From contig NZ_CAMLOV010000004.1 in NCBI RefSeq assembly GCF_946481715.1, positions 10,234-74,233 of the forward strand: a DNA stretch of 64,000 bases, read 5' to 3'. The notes beneath the pieces were generated by a model. The model was not told the DNA's origin. It did no database searches and was given only the letters and a program-made list of their open reading frames with translations. The position numbers were made by a program, and so were the translations under genes. Within the stretch, counting starts at the first letter, position 1. Every line of letters begins with the position of its first letter. This document shows, in pieces, positions 16,963 to 25,923 of the stretch. This DNA is from an uncultured Mucilaginibacter sp. GTDB taxonomy: Bacteria; Bacteroidota; Bacteroidia; Sphingobacteriales; Sphingobacteriaceae.

Positions 16963-17754
16963 TTGAAAAAGGCCATCATTATACTGTTCAGCATTATTTC
17001 CGTCACGGTTAATGCACAAATTAAAGTAAGCACAAAAGATTCCCTTAAAACAGATTCGGCAAATTTGCTGGCATTGCCAGATACGGTTAAACACCTCGAA
17101 AGTACCTGGCAATCCTACGTTCCGCCGGCGGTGTTTCTTACTTATGGGGCCTTGTCGTTTAAGGTAAAAGCGATCCGTGACCTTGATTTTAGCATCGACA
17201 GGGATGCCCAAAAAGACCACCCCGGCAACCTTTACCCTGTGGAGAATTACTTGCAGTACGCCCCTATTGCCCTGGTATACGGTTTGAACTTTGCCGGGGT
17301 GCATGGCAAAAACACTTTTATCGACAGGTCGATATTATTAGGCATGTCTGAAGGTATTTTTGGTTTGGCCACCTACGGATTGAAGCGCTCGTCCGACAGG
17401 CTTCGCCCAAACGGCGCCGACAGGCTTTCTTTCCCCTCGGGGCACTCGGGCAGCGCATTTGTAGCGGCAGAGTTTATGGCACAGGAGTATGGCGAAAAAT
17501 CGCCCTGGTACGGCATACTTGGTTATACCTGTGCATCGGCAACGGCAGTATTAAGGGTATACAACCACAAGCATTGGTTTAGCGATATAGTGGCCGGCGC
17601 CGGTTTCGGCATCCTCTCTACCAAAGCAGCTTACCTTATCTACCCCTTGTTCAGGAACAAACTGTTCCATGATGATAAATCTAATAAGCAAACTTTGATC
17701 ATGCCAACCTTTAACGAAGGTGTTGTGGGGTTTGTATTTACCAAGCAGTTGTAA
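16963..17754 (+). CDS. PAP2-family phosphatase
   Basis: The 263-residue protein appears to start at a TTG (16963), because no in-frame ATG fits and the next residues form a signal peptide ending 'SVTVNAQ'. The three PAP2 motifs are complete: Lys141 to Arg148-Pro149 ('KRSSDRLRP'), 'PSGH' at 158-161, and Arg198/His204/Asp208 ('RVYNHKHWFSD'). Such enzymes remove phosphate from lipid phosphates such as phosphatidate or undecaprenyl pyrophosphate at the periplasmic face. The substrate is not clear from context. It ends next to repeat copy B and a convergent rhamnosidase gene. Confidence 0.9.
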   Translation: MKKAIIILFSIISVTVNAQIKVSTKDSLKTDSANLLALPDTVKHLESTWQSYVPPAVFLTYGALSFKVKAIRDLDFSIDRDAQKDHPGNLYPVENYLQYAPIALVYGLNFAGVHGKNTFIDRSILLGMSEGIFGLATYGLKRSSDRLRPNGADRLSFPSGHSGSAFVAAEFMAQEYGEKSPWYGILGYTCASATAVLRVYNHKHWFSDIVAGAGFGILSTKAAYLIYPLFRNKLFHDDKSNKQTLIMPTFNEGVVGFVFTKQL

Positions 17755-17763
17755 TCCTTTTTA

Positions 17764-17858
17764 CGTCATTGCCAGAAACGAAGCAACCTCTAAGTAATAC
17801 AAGCCGTCTTGCATAGCCAACTGCTTATAGGGAGATTGCTTCGTACCTCGCAATAACG
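17764..17858. repeat. Palindromic repeat, copy B
   Basis: This is a diverged copy of the repeat at 15312-15402. It shares CTTGCATAGCC, CTGCTTAT and GGGAGATTGCTTCGT, and its arms have mismatches. It lies exactly between the stops of two convergent genes (17754 and 17865). Confidence 0.8.
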
Positions 17859-17864
17859 GGGTTT

Positions 17865-20600
17865 TTATTTCACCGCCACCTTCAGCACCTCTATCGGCGC
17901 AGTATAATGATATGTACCCGATCCTAATTCCACCAATACATAAGTTTCTTTACTATTAGCCGGCTGGTACGGTTTACCGTTTTTTAACGGTTTGCCGTCG
18001 TCCATAACGCTGGCGGCATCTTTTGCAGGTATATAAACCGAAGCTGTTGTATTTACGGGTACTACCACATCAAAACTAAGCTGCCCATTGCTTATTGCCC
18101 ATGATGAGCTCAACGTGCCGTAATACGTTTGCAAACTTGCCGATGCGTTGGTGAAACCGCCACCGGGGTGCGGCATTATTTTGATGTGTTTATAACCCGG
18201 TGCATCGTTATAGGTATCAAGCCCCACCATTACACGGTACATCCAATCGCCAATTGCCCCGTACGAATAATGGTTAAAAGAGTTCATAGTTGGCGTTTCG
18301 AAGGTTTTATCTGGTTTGATGCCATCCCAGCGTTCCCAGATAGTGGTAGCGCCCATTTTTACAGGATACAGCCAGCTTGGATAGGTATCCTGCAGCAATA
18401 ATTTGTACGCCACATCGGTATAACCAAAGCGGCTTAATACGTGGCAGAGGTATGGCGTACCTAAAAAGCCGGTGGTAAGGTGGTCGTTGTAACTTTTCAC
18501 ATTGGCGGCCAGCCTTGCAGCAGCCTGCGGGCGCAGGTCCTCGGGCAACATATCAAAATTAAGCGCCAATACATAAGCCGTTTGCGTACCCGATACCATG
18601 CGGCCGTTGGCGGTAACATACTCGCGCATAAAGGCATCCTTTATCCGCTTTAAGTTTTTTCCGTAGGCTTCGTAATCATCGGTTTTACCTAATACCTGTG
18701 CAGTGTTGATGAGTAACTGGGTAGAATATGCGTAAAAGCATTGCGCTATCAGGTACTTATCGGTAACGGCGGATGTACCGTCAGTATCGTCATTCACGCT
18801 GTAAAACAACCAGTCGCCAAAGTGGAAACCGGTGTTCCATAGATCGTCTTTCGCATTATTTTTCATAAAATCAACCCAGGCCTTCATGCTGGCGTATTGG
18901 TCTTTCAGCACTTGTTTATCGCCATAGGCCACGTACATATTCCAGGGGATAACCGTTGCCGTTTCGCCCCAGCCGGCACTGCCAGCCGCGCCATTACCCA
19001 ATACGTTAGGCACTACAAAAGGTACTGAACCCTTGTCGGTTTGGTCGGCAGCCACATCCTTCAGCCATTTAGAGAAGAAATTATCTACATTCATATTAAA
19101 CGAGGCCGTGCGTGAGAAAACCTGCGCATCGCCTGTCCAGCCCAGGCGCTCATCGCGTTGCGGGCAGTCGGTAGGTACATCTAAAAAATTACCCTTCTGC
19201 CCCCACTGTATATTATGCTGCAACTGGTTAACAAGGGCATTTGATGAACTGAATGAGCCGGTAGGGTTCATATCCGAATACAGGGTAACGGCTGTAAAAT
19301 CATCCGGATTCAGGTCGGCATTATAACCTTCTACCTTAATAAACTGGAAGCCATGGAAGGTAAAATGAGGCTCGAATACTTCCACGCCATCCCCGCTCAA
19401 AATAAAGTTATCCTGGGCTTTTGCTGCGCGGAGGTTCTCGGTATAAAAATTACCATCCTTATCTAATACCTCGGCGTGGGATATGGTTACCTTTTGCCCT
19501 TTTTTGCCTTTCAGCCGTATTTTTACCCAGCCCACCAGGTTTTGGCCAAAATCTACTATATGCTCGTTCTTTTTCGTTTTTATTACGCGCAGCGCTTTAA
19601 AAGTTTCGTGCTTGCGGATGGGCTCGTTGTAAGTGGCCAGCAGGTTCTTATAGCCGTAATCCGCTACCTGTACACCGCTCCAGGCGGCGGCGTTGTAACC
19701 GTTTAGCGCCCAGCCTTTTTTTATTTTGCGGTTATCGATGGTTTCGCCGTTGTATATTTCCGAATAGGTGATCTCCCCTGTGGATGATTTCCAGCTGCCG
19801 TCGGATGCAATTACTTCCGCGGTGCCATCGGTATAGGTGATGTGCAACTGCAGCAGCAGTGCTATATCCTTACCAAAATAATTTATGTTGTTGTTAAAGC
19901 CAATTACGCCACGATACCAGCCGCTGCCCAGCGTAACGCCTATGGTGTTATTGCCGGCGGCTATCATATCGGTAACATCATAGGCCTGGTATTGAAGGCG
20001 TTTTTTATAGCTGGTCCACCCTGGGGTAAGGTAGGCATCGCCCACGCGGCGGCCGTTTATTTGCGCCTCGTATAATCCATGGGCAGTGATAAAGGCAATT
20101 GCCGAAGCAACTTTTTTTGTCGAGCTGAAACTTTTCCTGAACATGGGCGACGCGCGCAGGCTATCCTCTTTAAAACCCGGGCCGATCCATTTTGCCTGCC
20201 ATTCATCGGCCTTAAACAGCGATGTTAGCCAGTAGCCGGTTTCGCTCCATGCCGATGCTTTTTTGGCGTTATCCCACACCTTTACCTGCCAGTAATATTT
20301 GGTGTGCGATGCCAGCGGCTTGCCTTTATAAGCTACGTGCACCGATGAATCAGACATTACCTTGCCCGAGTTCCATACGGGTTTCCTGAAATCGGGATAG
20401 GTGCTTACCCTTACCTGGTACGCCGTTTGGGTAACGTTGCGCCCGGCGGATGCCATCTCCCAGGTAAAACGGGGCTGCACAATATCCAGCCCGATGGGGT
20501 TGCTGCGGTTTTCGCATAAAATTTTGCTTACGGTAACCTGTGCCTGTGCAAAAGCGGCAATTAGGGCAAAGACGGTAACAAGGAGTAAAAATTTTCTCAT
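17865..20600 (-). CDS. GH78 alpha-L-rhamnosidase
   Basis: Starting at 20600 the protein has 911 residues with a signal peptide ('MRKFLLLVTVFALIAAFAQA'); a start at 20636 would place a charged extension in front of it. The order is an N-terminal fibronectin-like domain ('NPIGLDIVQPRFTWEM'), beta-sandwich modules, and the (alpha/alpha)6 catalytic domain with 'DVPTDCPQRDERLGWTGDAQ' and 'TTIWERWDG'. The C-terminal part ('YHYTAPIEVLKVAVK') closes a beta-sandwich. It releases terminal rhamnose from polysaccharides or glycosides in the periplasm. It is the last gene of the cluster 17.9-24.6 kb but is separated by 331 nt from the gene before it, so it may have its own promoter. Confidence 0.95.
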   Translation of the reverse strand: MRKFLLLVTVFALIAAFAQAQVTVSKILCENRSNPIGLDIVQPRFTWEMASAGRNVTQTAYQVRVSTYPDFRKPVWNSGKVMSDSSVHVAYKGKPLASHTKYYWQVKVWDNAKKASAWSETGYWLTSLFKADEWQAKWIGPGFKEDSLRASPMFRKSFSSTKKVASAIAFITAHGLYEAQINGRRVGDAYLTPGWTSYKKRLQYQAYDVTDMIAAGNNTIGVTLGSGWYRGVIGFNNNINYFGKDIALLLQLHITYTDGTAEVIASDGSWKSSTGEITYSEIYNGETIDNRKIKKGWALNGYNAAAWSGVQVADYGYKNLLATYNEPIRKHETFKALRVIKTKKNEHIVDFGQNLVGWVKIRLKGKKGQKVTISHAEVLDKDGNFYTENLRAAKAQDNFILSGDGVEVFEPHFTFHGFQFIKVEGYNADLNPDDFTAVTLYSDMNPTGSFSSSNALVNQLQHNIQWGQKGNFLDVPTDCPQRDERLGWTGDAQVFSRTASFNMNVDNFFSKWLKDVAADQTDKGSVPFVVPNVLGNGAAGSAGWGETATVIPWNMYVAYGDKQVLKDQYASMKAWVDFMKNNAKDDLWNTGFHFGDWLFYSVNDDTDGTSAVTDKYLIAQCFYAYSTQLLINTAQVLGKTDDYEAYGKNLKRIKDAFMREYVTANGRMVSGTQTAYVLALNFDMLPEDLRPQAAARLAANVKSYNDHLTTGFLGTPYLCHVLSRFGYTDVAYKLLLQDTYPSWLYPVKMGATTIWERWDGIKPDKTFETPTMNSFNHYSYGAIGDWMYRVMVGLDTYNDAPGYKHIKIMPHPGGGFTNASASLQTYYGTLSSSWAISNGQLSFDVVVPVNTTASVYIPAKDAASVMDDGKPLKNGKPYQPANSKETYVLVELGSGTYHYTAPIEVLKVAVK

Positions 20601-20931
20601 TTTTTTTTCAATAATTGGCGGTAATAGGACATGCAAGGATTTATACGTTGGCGAACAAAAAGTAGTTATTAATGTGCGTTACAAACACATTAAGGTTGGT
20701 TTCGGTACATTTTCAACATGAACTATAGGTTAAAAGTCGGTTTTATATATGGTGCGACTAATGTAGAAAAGATGAATGCAACAACTGTCCTGCACTGTGA
20801 TGATAACATGGGTTTTCAGTAATTTTTTTATAAGGCTATAGGTGAAATAATAGCGGGGATAAAAAAGAGAAAGGATGAATACATGATGCTTTCCACTGAA
20901 GGACAGGAAAGGGTTGATAATACATACCCAA
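20601..20931. other. Intergenic region upstream of the rhamnosidase gene
   Basis: This 331-nt AT-rich gap between two minus-strand genes has no convincing gene; a 75-codon frame on the minus strand reads as low-quality sequence. It probably holds the rhamnosidase promoter. No clear promoter boxes or palindrome were found. Confidence 0.45.
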
Positions 20932-21984
20932 CTATCGCGGCGCAAATATATGCTCAAACTCCAGTTCTATTACTCCATCGCCGGGGATGGCATCAAAAAT
21001 AATGATGTCTCCCTTTTGCTTAAAAGGCACCGGTTTTTTATTTTGCACGATGCTTTTGGCAAACAGCCTATTGGTGCCAAGGTTGATGGTGAGCGGCTGG
21101 TCATAGTTTTTTCGGTTACTGAGGGTATCGGTAAGGCTCAGCTTCCAGCTCCAGGCCTTCTTTTCTATCAATTTAAGCGTTGCCGAATTCCGCTCCTTAT
21201 GGTATTGAATTACGTTTTTAAATGGTGCTATCCAAACAGAGTCTTTCCGCTTATCTAATTCAATTAAATGCTGCGCAAACACTTTGCCCGGTGTTATGAT
21301 CCAGCCATCCTCGATGCCATGGTAGGTTGGGCAAAACCAACCGCCCACAGCGATAGTTTCATCGATGTACTTACCAAAGTTTGCCATGGATGCCGAATCG
21401 GTAATCATCTGGCTGTTTACGTTATAGTAATCGTCGTTTGTTTTGGCAAAATTGTAAGTGTTGTACGAATACGGCTTGTTCTGTGTAGCACGGGCGCCTA
21501 TAAAATACAGTGCAACTGTTTTGCGGATGGCCTTGTCCTTTTCGGTATTGCCACCGCCTTCGCCAAAGGGATAGGCATGGGTGATCATTTTTTGCGCGGG
21601 CAGCAAAGCATCCATCTGCTTGTTCGATTCGGCACATTCCCAGGCAACACTATCGAGGGGCATTTTTGGGAAATGCGGATGTGTTAAGGCATGGTTGGCT
21701 ATCTCGTGCCCCGCTACGGCTGCTTTATTTATAATATCCCAACTGATGTGCTGGCTGTTTACTATAGAAACCGACATGAAAAACGTTCCCTTAAAGCCGT
21801 ACTTATCCAGCAGCGGTATGGCCACGGCATATTGCCCGGGGATGCCGTCATCAAAAGTTAAGCTCACCGCCGCCTTTTTATTGCCAAACCAGGGGGCAAT
21901 GGTGTAATTTAGTTTGGTTTTATTTTGCGCGTAAGCGGTAAGGGTTAATACACTGCACAGTATGCAAATTAAGGTTTTTCTCAT
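20932..21984 (-). CDS. Polysaccharide deacetylase-family protein (CE4-like)
   Basis: The 350-residue protein has a signal peptide ending 'TAYAQ' and a NodB-type domain with 'LTFDDGIPG' (Asp45-Asp46) and the zinc site 'HALTH' (His98, His102). A beta-sandwich-like tail follows from about residue 265 ('WSWKLSLTDTLSNRKNYDQPL'). Members remove acetyl groups from sugars or hydrolyse related bonds with a metal ion. Within this cluster it probably deacetylates a plant glycan or acts on a modified sugar. Its start lies 3 nt after the stop of the GH140 gene, so the two are surely cotranscribed. Confidence 0.88.
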   Translation of the reverse strand: MRKTLICILCSVLTLTAYAQNKTKLNYTIAPWFGNKKAAVSLTFDDGIPGQYAVAIPLLDKYGFKGTFFMSVSIVNSQHISWDIINKAAVAGHEIANHALTHPHFPKMPLDSVAWECAESNKQMDALLPAQKMITHAYPFGEGGGNTEKDKAIRKTVALYFIGARATQNKPYSYNTYNFAKTNDDYYNVNSQMITDSASMANFGKYIDETIAVGGWFCPTYHGIEDGWIITPGKVFAQHLIELDKRKDSVWIAPFKNVIQYHKERNSATLKLIEKKAWSWKLSLTDTLSNRKNYDQPLTINLGTNRLFAKSIVQNKKPVPFKQKGDIIIFDAIPGDGVIELEFEHIFAPR

Positions 21985-21987
21985 TTG

Positions 21988-23343
21988 TTATATGTTTTTA
22001 TACTGTTTAGTGGCATCATCCAAAACCAGCACCCAATCCTGCCCGTAACCGGAGGATGGTGGCGTAAATTTATTGTTTTGTTGATTAGCTACCTGTTGTA
22101 GCACTATAACTTTTCCGTTACGCGGGTCCAGCCAGTAAGCGTTTAATTTATCTCCCGATATTTTCCCGGCAGCCACCGTAAATGGCTTGCCCACGGCGGT
22201 GTAAACAAAAAGGTAACCGGCACCGCGTGTGGCTTGTATCCTATCCGCCGGACCGTTGTTGTTTTCCATGATGATAGATTGATCGGGCACCCGCTCAAGT
22301 AAGGGATACGATTCCATCAGTTTCCTTACGATGCTCATTTGTTTGGCGCCGGGCAGGTCCAGCGCATCGTACCAGAACATATGCGGCCCGTTCAGCGGCT
22401 CGTACTTTGGCGAATACATTTGCCATATATCATGGCAGCCATAGGTATGGCCGAACGCCCCGGAAAATAGATCGAGGTAGGCGTATTTACGCACATCATA
22501 AGCGCTTGATGTGCCCAGGTCTGTTACGTTAAAGCAAACGGGATGGTCCTCGTATATCGGTTCGGCATCCAACACGGGTTTTAAGGGCAGCGTGTTGTAC
22601 CCGGCAAAAATCTTATCGTAAACCGGGTTATCCCTGCAATGCCCGTTCTGAAACATATTGAACGAGAACCAGTCCTCCGCCCTAAACCACTCCGCCGAGC
22701 CAAGCTGGTTGGGCTGGCAATGGTAGCTGATGAGCGCCTTGCCACCGGTTATTTTCATAATGGCTTTGCCCATGGCGCCCCAAATAGCAATATCAGCCTC
22801 ACCGCGTGGTTGGCGGTCGCCGCCGAGTACCCAAATAATATTGGTTTTGTTTTTATACCTGTTTGCCAGCCAGGTGGCATAAACGGCGGCGTTCCGTTCA
22901 GTAAATATCTCTGGCCCTTTGCCCCATTTATCTTTAAATACCTTATCGCCCCAGCTGGGCAGCAGCGCAATGTTCAGCCCGTACTCATTTGCTTTATCAA
23001 TAATATAATCTACGTGGGCAAAGTATTTTTCGTTTGGCCGTTCGGGGTCGTCATCCATCAGCGGCTTTTCGCCATAGGCATTCGGGGTATGCAGGCCATC
23101 AAGTTCTGCCAATGCCACTGCTTGTATAACAGTAAAACCCTGCCCGCTGCGGTGTTTTAAATATCTGCCGGCCTCTTCCCTATCCAGCCGGTGAAAAAGC
23201 TCCCAGGCGGTATCTCCAAGCCAAAAAAAGGGCTTGCCTGCTTTCAGGATGTAATGCTTATCGGCGCTGACGCTAAATTGCGCTGCGGCAACCTTCGCGA
23301 CAGCAAACAGTAAAATAAATAAGAGACTTTTCTTCATCATCAA
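21988..23343 (-). CDS. GH140-like glycoside hydrolase (DUF4038, apiosidase family)
   Basis: The 451-residue exported protein (signal ending 'AKVAAAQ') has the DUF4038 start 'LKAGKPFFWLGDTAWELFHRLDREEAGRYL', a barrel with 'IIWVLGGDRQPRGE', and a C-terminal beta domain from about residue 365 ('GRIQATRGAGYLFVYTAVGK'-like). Characterised members of the family release apiose-linked side chains from rhamnogalacturonan II. The specific bond cut here is inferred from family only. It overlaps no gene but is packed with 8 nt to GH172 upstream and 3 nt to the deacetylase downstream, which makes one operon. Confidence 0.88.
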   Translation of the reverse strand: MMMKKSLLFILLFAVAKVAAAQFSVSADKHYILKAGKPFFWLGDTAWELFHRLDREEAGRYLKHRSGQGFTVIQAVALAELDGLHTPNAYGEKPLMDDDPERPNEKYFAHVDYIIDKANEYGLNIALLPSWGDKVFKDKWGKGPEIFTERNAAVYATWLANRYKNKTNIIWVLGGDRQPRGEADIAIWGAMGKAIMKITGGKALISYHCQPNQLGSAEWFRAEDWFSFNMFQNGHCRDNPVYDKIFAGYNTLPLKPVLDAEPIYEDHPVCFNVTDLGTSSAYDVRKYAYLDLFSGAFGHTYGCHDIWQMYSPKYEPLNGPHMFWYDALDLPGAKQMSIVRKLMESYPLLERVPDQSIIMENNNGPADRIQATRGAGYLFVYTAVGKPFTVAAGKISGDKLNAYWLDPRNGKVIVLQQVANQQNNKFTPPSSGYGQDWVLVLDDATKQYKNI

Positions 23344-23351
23344 TTTATGGT

Positions 23352-24572
23352 TTAATCGATCTTGCGCTCCCTCAATCTGGCAACACGGACAGCAACCGGC
23401 TGAATCGCCGGCAGGCTGCCACCGGGTTTATCCAGGTAAAAATAAGCGGTGGCAGAGATATCGTCGCGGCGGAAGAAATTTGTCCAGCCGTTGGGCAGGC
23501 CGGGTTTACCCATATCAAGCACCTGCCTGGGTTTGTAGTAATGGTACAGCTTGCCTGCCGATATGGTAACGGGGATAAGCGGCGCACCTTCCTTTTGGTA
23601 TTGGGCCACGCTATCGCGCATGGCACCGCCCAGTTGCTGCATGGCAACCCGTAAACCTGATTTGAAAAATACCGGGTCGGGGATGTGGTAGCGGTAAAAA
23701 GCCCACTGCAGAAGGGTATCGTTTGCAACAGAGCAGCCGCTAAACCTGTTGATATATTTACCCTGCCCCCAGCCCGTGCCAATGTAATCTTCGGTACCGG
23801 TGCCGTTAAGGCTGGGGTATGCCTTATCATCATCTACATACATCTTCACTTCGCCTTCGCCAAACCAGGATTTTCGGTACGCCGGGTTAGCATTCACCCC
23901 TACATTCACACCCAAAAACCTGCCCCTGCCGTTTACCTGGGGCAGCAGTTCAAAATCTTTAGCTAAAACGGTAGAAGTATCGCGGTGCCAGTAGGCATGA
24001 AAGTAAAGGCTGTTATCGGTAACGGACGATAAGATATAATCCACATCAAAGTAAATATCGTGCAGCGAAGTACCCGACTCGTTCGTCACCGCTATTTTGG
24101 CCCCCGTTTTAAAAGGCATGGGTATATAACAAACAAACGAGCGCCCCTCGGGGCTGGCGAATAGTTCGTTCTCAAAAGTGGTAGTTTTGGCAAGCCCTGC
24201 ACCAAAAAAATCGCCAAAGGGTACCGATACCGCCGGCTTTGTTTCCCCGTCCCAAAACATATCTATTTTAAGCGAGCGCAGCATTTTAGGCGAGCGGTCG
24301 TTTATGGTGATCCAAATGCGTTTGATAACGCCTTGCCCCTGTATGTCCAGCAGGTTTTTTGTGGCCCCGGCGGGGATAGAATCTGCAGGGTGGCCTTTAG
24401 CCGTATTATTTTCTCTGCCGCCCTGCCCGTGTTGGCCGTTCAGGTTTTCGGGGCTGCTCCATTGGGTTTCGGCATTTTCATCGTACGAATACAATTGGTT
24501 CGTATCGCCTTTTTTTTCCGAACAGGACGCAAAGCACAATACGGCAAGGGTGGCAAACGAGAAGGCTTTCAT
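23352..24572 (-). CDS. GH172-like lipoprotein (DUF2961)
   Basis: The 406-residue protein is a lipoprotein ('LCFASC', Cys17) with the DUF2961 fold: 'YSYDENAETQWSS' and 'LDIQGQGVIKRIWITI' near the start, 'VPFGDFFGAG' in the middle and 'NGTGTEDYIGTGWGQGKY' carrying the acidic residue expected at the active site. Characterised GH172 enzymes act on difructose anhydride or arabinofuranosyl links. It is first in the operon with GH140 and the deacetylase. The set would suit arabinose-, apiose- and rhamnose-containing pectin side chains. No SusCD pair is close enough to belong to this cluster. Confidence 0.88.
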   Translation of the reverse strand: MKAFSFATLAVLCFASCSEKKGDTNQLYSYDENAETQWSSPENLNGQHGQGGRENNTAKGHPADSIPAGATKNLLDIQGQGVIKRIWITINDRSPKMLRSLKIDMFWDGETKPAVSVPFGDFFGAGLAKTTTFENELFASPEGRSFVCYIPMPFKTGAKIAVTNESGTSLHDIYFDVDYILSSVTDNSLYFHAYWHRDTSTVLAKDFELLPQVNGRGRFLGVNVGVNANPAYRKSWFGEGEVKMYVDDDKAYPSLNGTGTEDYIGTGWGQGKYINRFSGCSVANDTLLQWAFYRYHIPDPVFFKSGLRVAMQQLGGAMRDSVAQYQKEGAPLIPVTISAGKLYHYYKPRQVLDMGKPGLPNGWTNFFRRDDISATAYFYLDKPGGSLPAIQPVAVRVARLRERKID

Positions 24573-24597
24573 TGAGTTGGTTTATATACAAATGTAT

Positions 24598-25032
24598 TTA
24601 AACTTTCAAATCATCAATGTTATCCAGCAAAAAAGTATGGGTGAAGGGGGTCATGCCTGTTTTGGGGTAATAGGCTTCGGCGGCGGGAGCAGCAAGCAGT
24701 ATAAGTTCAGCCTGGGGCGTATGCCTTTTTGTTTCTTTTATCAGGCGGATACCGATACCCCGGCGCTGGTGTGCCTGGTCTACCGCAAGGCAGGACAGGT
24801 AGGTGCAAAAAACAAAATCGGTAAAGCTGCGGGCTAAGCCCACCAGCTTGCCATCTATACGGGCAGTTACAAACAGGTTTGCGTGCCGGCACATCGCTTC
24901 AATACGTGGCATATCGTTAATAGGGCGGCGTTCGCTCAGCTTGCTGCGTTCCATTACATCAATATATTCTATAGCGTCCAGCACTTCTTCGCGCTGGTAG
25001 GTAACGTCGGGTACAGGCATTCTTAATGGCAT
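24598..25032 (-). CDS. GNAT N-acetyltransferase, tandem copy 1
   Basis: The 144-residue protein has the GNAT core: 'KLVGLARSFTDFVFCTYLSCLAVDQAHQRRGIGIRLIKETKR' with the acetyl-CoA loop Q/RxxGxG ('QRRGIGI'). The tail 'YYPKTGMTPFTHTFLLDNIDDLKV' is nearly identical to that of the next gene. By eye the two proteins match at about three quarters of 140 aligned positions with no gaps. An internal ATG (25020) gives the same start as its twin. The acceptor is unknown. The intergenic space to the twin is 6 nt. Confidence 0.9.
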   Translation of the reverse strand: MPLRMPVPDVTYQREEVLDAIEYIDVMERSKLSERRPINDMPRIEAMCRHANLFVTARIDGKLVGLARSFTDFVFCTYLSCLAVDQAHQRRGIGIRLIKETKRHTPQAELILLAAPAAEAYYPKTGMTPFTHTFLLDNIDDLKV

Positions 25033-25038
25033 TAAGTA

Positions 25039-25461
25039 TTAAACCTTCAAATCATCAATATTATCCAGCAAAAAACTGTGCGTAAAACGCGTCATCCCGG
25101 TTTTTGGGTAATAGTCTACCGCAGCGGGTGCAGCAAGCAGTATCAGTTTGGCAGTTGGCGTATACCTTTTTGTTTCCTTTATCAGGCGGATACCGATGCC
25201 CATACGCTGGTACGCCTGGTCTACCGCCAGATCGGACAGGTAGGTGCAAAAGGCAAAATCGCTGAGGCTGCGGGCTATGCCTACCAGTTTACCCGCTATA
25301 CGGGCGGTTATAATAAGGTTGCCGTTTTGGCACATCAGCTTTACGCGGGCCATATCATTTACGGGGCGGCGTTCGGCAAGGGTACTGCGTTTTAATACGT
25401 CAATAAATTCTTCGGGATCCAGTGCTTCCTCGCGCTGGTAGGTAACTTCGGGTGCAGGCAT
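25039..25461 (-). CDS. GNAT N-acetyltransferase, tandem copy 2
   Basis: This 140-residue protein is the paralogue of the gene at 24598-25032, same length and same domain order ('KLVGIARSLSDFAFCTYLSDLAVDQAYQRMGIGI'). Differences cluster in residues 13-56, the part that usually shapes the acceptor pocket, while the acetyl-CoA loop and the last 15 residues are nearly invariant. This pattern suggests recent duplication with change of substrate. It is transcribed first of the pair. The preceding 132 nt hold no further gene. Confidence 0.9.
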   Translation of the reverse strand: MPAPEVTYQREEALDPEEFIDVLKRSTLAERRPVNDMARVKLMCQNGNLIITARIAGKLVGIARSLSDFAFCTYLSDLAVDQAYQRMGIGIRLIKETKRYTPTAKLILLAAPAAVDYYPKTGMTRFTHSFLLDNIDDLKV

Positions 25462-25593
25462 TTTTAAGTGTTAAGATTTGATATCACTCTTCAAATTTTG
25501 GCACTGGGCGCGTCAATTAGATAGGCCAATAAAGATAAACACTATAGTCCAGCTAAATACAGGTATAAAAACGCATAAATCCCCCCAATTCAC

Positions 25594-25923
25594 CTAATCA
25601 TAAAACTCCGGCGAAATAGCCATGGCCATTAAAGCTTTCTGGTGTTTATCAAAAAGTTTCTTCCACCAAAACTGGTAACTGCGCGGGTAAACCACCTGTT
25701 CAGAATTTTCGCGTTTTGGCAAATTCTCCAGCGCAAGGAGCTTAAACATTACCTTGCGCGAATGGTCTACCACCGCATGCGAGCGTTGCGTATAGCCGAA
25801 TACACTATTTATCTCTTTATTTGTTTTGCCTACCAGTATCATCATAAATATCTCGATGTGCAGGGTAGAGAAGCCCTTTGTTTTTAGGTTTGGCCTAGTG
25901 GTTGTTATTGCATGTACTTTCAT
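25594..25923 (-). CDS. Small LuxR-type HTH protein
   Basis: The 109-residue protein shows a LuxR/GerE-like helix-turn-helix at about residues 18-65 ('LHIEIFMMILVGKTNKEINSVFG' then 'VDHSRKVMFKLLAL'), where 'GKTNKEI' matches the family's GxSNKEI turn. No receiver or sensor domain precedes it, and the C-terminal 40 residues ('SYQFWWKKLFDKHQKALMAM') are not recognised. It may be a stand-alone regulator. It is divergent from the four-gene signalling unit that starts at 26363, so that unit is a possible target. The family assignment is moderate because only the HTH is visible. Confidence 0.6.
   Translation of the reverse strand: MKVHAITTTRPNLKTKGFSTLHIEIFMMILVGKTNKEINSVFGYTQRSHAVVDHSRKVMFKLLALENLPKRENSEQVVYPRSYQFWWKKLFDKHQKALMAMAISPEFYD

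Noticed and set aside
20730..20957. Minus-strand frame of 75 codons upstream of the rhamnosidase
   Set aside because: It overlaps the end of the deacetylase gene and has no protein-like pattern beyond chance hydrophobic residues.
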